The notes below the pieces were generated by a model. The model saw only the letters and a list, made by a program, of their open reading frames with translations. It did no database searches and was not told the origin of the DNA. From JAZLGI01 sp045616225 (GTDB lineage: Bacteria > Spirochaetota > Spirochaetia > Sphaerochaetales > Sphaerochaetaceae), in contig JAZLGI010000081.1 of assembly GCA_045616225.1 (NCBI GenBank), forward strand, positions 1 through 8,573: a stretch of 8,573 nt of DNA. The letters are read 5' to 3'. Positions 6,968 through 8,573 of the stretch are shown in pieces (the first letter of the stretch is position 1; every line of letters begins with the position of its first letter). Made by a program: the position numbers and the translations under genes.

Positions 6968-7973
6968 AGCTGTAAATTGTAGTGCTTTCAAATGTTTCAT
7001 CCGGATTCAGAATTGTTGTAGGAAACTGCGCTTTGTTTGGTGAGTCCGGGTAATGTTGTGTTTCCAGGCAGATTGCTCCGTTTTTTTGAAATGTGAATGC
7101 TTCGTCTTTATGTAGGAAGTTTGCACTGTAAATCTGAACTGCACATTGGTCTGTAAGGCAGTCCATTTCTATATTGTTTTTGTCTGCCTTTAATGTAGCT
7201 ATCTTTTTTATTGTTTTATCTTCTCCCAAAATGTAGTTGTGGTCGTATCCTTGTGCTTGTTTCAGCTGGTCATAGTCTTTGTCTATGTCTTTTCCTATGG
7301 TCTTTTCCTCTCTGAAGTCCATTGGAGTTCCTTGTACTGTTCTTATCTCTCCTGTTGGAATTGAGTTTTGGTCTGTAGGTGTAAAGCTGTCTGAATTTAA
7401 CTGGAGTGTATGGTCTAAGACGGTTCCGTTGTCTCCGTTTAAATTAAAGTAAGAGTGGTTTGTAAGGTTTAATACTGTTGTTTTATCTGTAGTGGCAGAG
7501 TAGTGTATCTTAAGTGAATTGTCTTCTGTGAGTGTGAATCTTACCTTAAGATTTAGGTTTCCCGGAAATCCTTCTTCCATATCAGGGCTTGTATATGAGA
7601 GTTCCAGAGTCTCTTTATCAAAGCTGTAATTGAATATTGTTCTGCTGAATGTTCCGTGTAAGTGGTTTTCTCCTTCATTTGCAGGAATTTTGTATTCTTG
7701 TCCGTTTATTGTAAAAGAAGATTTGCTTATTCTGTTTGCGTATCGTCCTACTGTTGCACCAATACAGGATGTTCCTTTCTCATAGGATAATAAATCTTTG
7801 TAGCCAAGTACTACGTTTACTTTTTTTTCTTTGTACGGCACCAATATGGCATTAATTGTTGCCCCGTATGTCAGTAGAGAGACTTCCATTCCGTTGGAAT
7901 TTGTCAAAACTATTTGGTGTACTTTGTTTCCTTGTTGTGTGGTTCCGTAATATGTGATGGTTTTCTGAATCAT
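6936..7973 (-). CDS. galM: Aldose 1-epimerase (mutarotase)
   Basis: A 345-residue cytoplasmic enzyme that interconverts alpha and beta anomers of free aldoses. The galactose mutarotase signature is complete: YGATINAI (36-43), GRYANRI with Arg81 (76-82), NHLHG with His106 (103-107), TNHSYFNL with the catalytic acid His173 (171-178), GYDHNYIL with Asp244 (242-249) and CLETQHYPDSPN with the catalytic base Glu304 (302-313). The second Gly of the usual NHLHGG is Thr here. There is no signal peptide, which fits the cytoplasmic form. The start ATG at 7971-7973 has AGGAG 6 bases upstream. The homologous part ends near YSF (334-336); the last nine or so residues run into the creatininase gene on the other strand. 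It is separately transcribed but lies beside an operon that releases free hexoses, whose anomers it could equilibrate. Confidence 0.94.
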   Translation of the reverse strand: MIQKTITYYGTTQQGNKVHQIVLTNSNGMEVSLLTYGATINAILVPYKEKKVNVVLGYKDLLSYEKGTSCIGATVGRYANRISKSSFTINGQEYKIPANEGENHLHGTFSRTIFNYSFDKETLELSYTSPDMEEGFPGNLNLKVRFTLTEDNSLKIHYSATTDKTTVLNLTNHSYFNLNGDNGTVLDHTLQLNSDSFTPTDQNSIPTGEIRTVQGTPMDFREEKTIGKDIDKDYDQLKQAQGYDHNYILGEDKTIKKIATLKADKNNIEMDCLTDQCAVQIYSANFLHKDEAFTFQKNGAICLETQHYPDSPNKAQFPTTILNPDETFESTTIYSFRTILSKPLQ

Positions 7974-7990
7974 GCCAATCTCCTATGTTT

Positions 7991-8019
7991 ATTATAACGC
8001 ATTTGCATACTTTAGTGGT
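7991..8019 (-). promoter_or_regulatory. Probable galM promoter with adjacent inverted repeat
   Basis: On the minus strand a perfect TATAAT lies at 7996-7991, 17 bases before the galM ATG, which would give a leader of only about ten bases starting near the AGGAG. No good TTGACA is found 16-18 bases upstream. Instead the -35 region is covered by the inverted repeat CATAC (8006-8010), 7 bases, GTATG (8018-8022), which could be a regulator site. The box is convincing by sequence; the regulator site is inference. Confidence 0.5.
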
Positions 8020-8120
8020 ATGATAAAGGGCAAAACTCGTGTTCAGAGTGAATACTTGAGTTGCTGAAATCTGAAATGAAAAAAATAAAAGTAACTAGTA
8101 TTATTTTTTTCTTAAAACAG

Positions 8121-8149
8121 TTATAATCGCATCAGTTACCTGTTATAAT
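8121..8149 (+). promoter_or_regulatory. Probable tRNA-Leu promoter (extended -10)
   Basis: TGTTATAAT at 8141-8149 is an extended -10 element with a perfect TATAAT (8144-8149). The best -35 at 17-base spacing, TTATAA at 8121-8126, is poor. This stretch itself contains another TATAAT (8122-8127), 22 bases upstream of the first. A start near 8156 would give a tRNA leader of about 33 bases. The two boxes sit in near-repeats CAGTTATAAT and CTGTTATAAT. Confidence 0.55.
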
Positions 8150-8188
8150 GTCTTTTAATTGAGAAAAAGACACTAAAATTGCTAAAAA

Positions 8189-8271
<83 letters not shown>

Positions 8272-8282
8272 AGTTTGAAGTT

Positions 8283-8313
8283 AGGTTTTGATACAATTTC
8301 AGACCTGTTTTTT
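8283..8313 (+). terminator. Possible weak terminator after tRNA-Leu
   Basis: AGGTTT (8283-8288) can pair with AGACCT (8301-8306), including one G-T pair, across a 12-base loop. A G and six T (8308-8313) follow. The place, just after the tRNA, and the T-run fit an intrinsic terminator, but the stem is short. Confidence 0.4.
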
Positions 8314-8358
8314 GGAGCTGTGAAACTATCTCTCAGTGATAACCTTAGAGTCAACTTT

Positions 8359-8549
8359 AGTGCTTATTTTTAGTCTTTCCATTTTTAAGCACTGTTATTT
8401 TTACTTCTGAAGTGCTTAAAAAGAGTTCTTTAAGTTTTAAGCACTTAAATTTCCTGGTTCTTAGTGCCTTTTTCTTGCAAATCAGAATTAAGGCACTATT
8501 TTCTTCAGAAAAAAAGTGCTTAAACAAAGGATATTCTTATTTAAGCACT
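8359..8549. repeat. Array of four palindromic units with an exact 52-base period
   Basis: Each unit is an imperfect palindrome of 35 bases: a left arm AGTGCTTA and a right arm TAAGCACT. Left arms start at 8359, 8411, 8463 and 8515, and right arms end at 8393, 8445, 8497 and 8549, so both recur at exactly 52 bases. Possible stems are 8 bp (8359-8366/8386-8393), 12 bp (8410-8421/8435-8446), 9 bp (8462-8470/8490-8498) and 10 bp (8515-8524/8540-8549). The 17-base spacers between units and the inner parts are unrelated in sequence and AT-rich. Unit 3 reads AGTGCCTT with AAGGCACT, so both arms changed together. No reading frame crosses the array, as 52 is not a multiple of 3 and stops are frequent. 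No fifth unit is seen at 8307 or 8567. It is not a CRISPR array. Its function is unknown: protein-binding array, hairpin-rich RNA, or part of a mobile element beside a tRNA. Confidence 0.85.
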
Positions 8550-8573
8550 AAATAAGGATTGTTTTTGAAAATT

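Larger units (their letters stand above)
8272..8573. other. Gene-free AT-rich region downstream of tRNA-Leu
   Basis: No convincing protein gene is found in these 302 bases. The region holds the possible tRNA terminator (8283-8313), a featureless stretch (about 8314-8358), and the palindrome array. The last bases (8550-8573) show no start codon with a ribosome binding site, so it cannot be said what gene follows. Confidence 0.7.

Noticed and set aside
6981..6988. AGTGCTTT resembling the array arm
   Set aside because: It is a single copy inside coding sequence without an inverted partner at the right distance; chance match.
8150..8171. Hairpin GTCTTTT / AAAAGAC between the tRNA promoter and the tRNA
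   Set aside because: The likely transcript start near 8156 would remove most of the left arm, and the stem is weak and AT-rich.
8359..8549. CRISPR array
   Set aside because: Repeats are conserved only in 8-12 base arms, the interiors differ between units, spacers are 17 bases, and no cas gene is in view.
8359..8549. Integron attC sites
   Set aside because: The arms do not resemble the GTTRRRY/RYYYAAC core sites and there are no gene cassettes between units.

Overview
The window carries a tightly packed six-gene plus-strand operon for cytoplasmic breakdown of beta-linked oligosaccharides, a convergent aldose 1-epimerase gene, a tRNA-Leu gene, and an unexplained array of palindromes at the right edge. 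The DNA is AT-rich with AGGAG-type ribosome binding sites, and the tRNA has no encoded CCA. Together with the general look of the proteins this suggests a gut or oral host-associated anaerobe. A spirochaete of the genus Treponema is my best guess, but this is an impression and not a proof.

Positions 1-6967 (+): the C-terminal part of a GH2 beta-mannosidase (5' end outside the window), a CutC-family TIM-barrel protein, a GNAT acetyltransferase, a full-length GH94 phosphorylase, a 12-helix MFS transporter and a creatininase-family amidohydrolase. Every junction overlaps or abuts (1, 16, 4, 0 and 4 bases), so the genes are very probably co-transcribed and translationally coupled. The GH94 enzyme resembles N,N'-diacetylchitobiose phosphorylase more than cellobiose phosphorylase. 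A beta-mannosidase next to a chitobiose phosphorylase fits stepwise breakdown of Man-beta-1,4-GlcNAc-beta-1,4-GlcNAc, the core of eukaryotic N-glycans. Use of mannan plus cello- or chito-oligosaccharides remains the main alternative.

Positions 6936-7973 (-): galM-type aldose 1-epimerase, overlapping the creatininase gene tail to tail by 32 bases. It has its own TATAAT promoter close upstream. The 215-base divergent region 7974-8188 holds this promoter, a small inverted repeat and two TATAAT boxes in front of the tRNA.

Positions 8189-8271 (+): tRNA-Leu(UAA), followed by a weak terminator-like hairpin with a T-run.

Positions 8359-8549: four imperfect palindromes, AGTGCTTA ... TAAGCACT, each spanning 35 bases and starting exactly 52 bases apart (8359, 8411, 8463, 8515). 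Loops and spacers are unrelated in sequence, and in the third unit both arms have changed together so that pairing is kept. I recognise no known family. This is the most novel-looking signal in the window.
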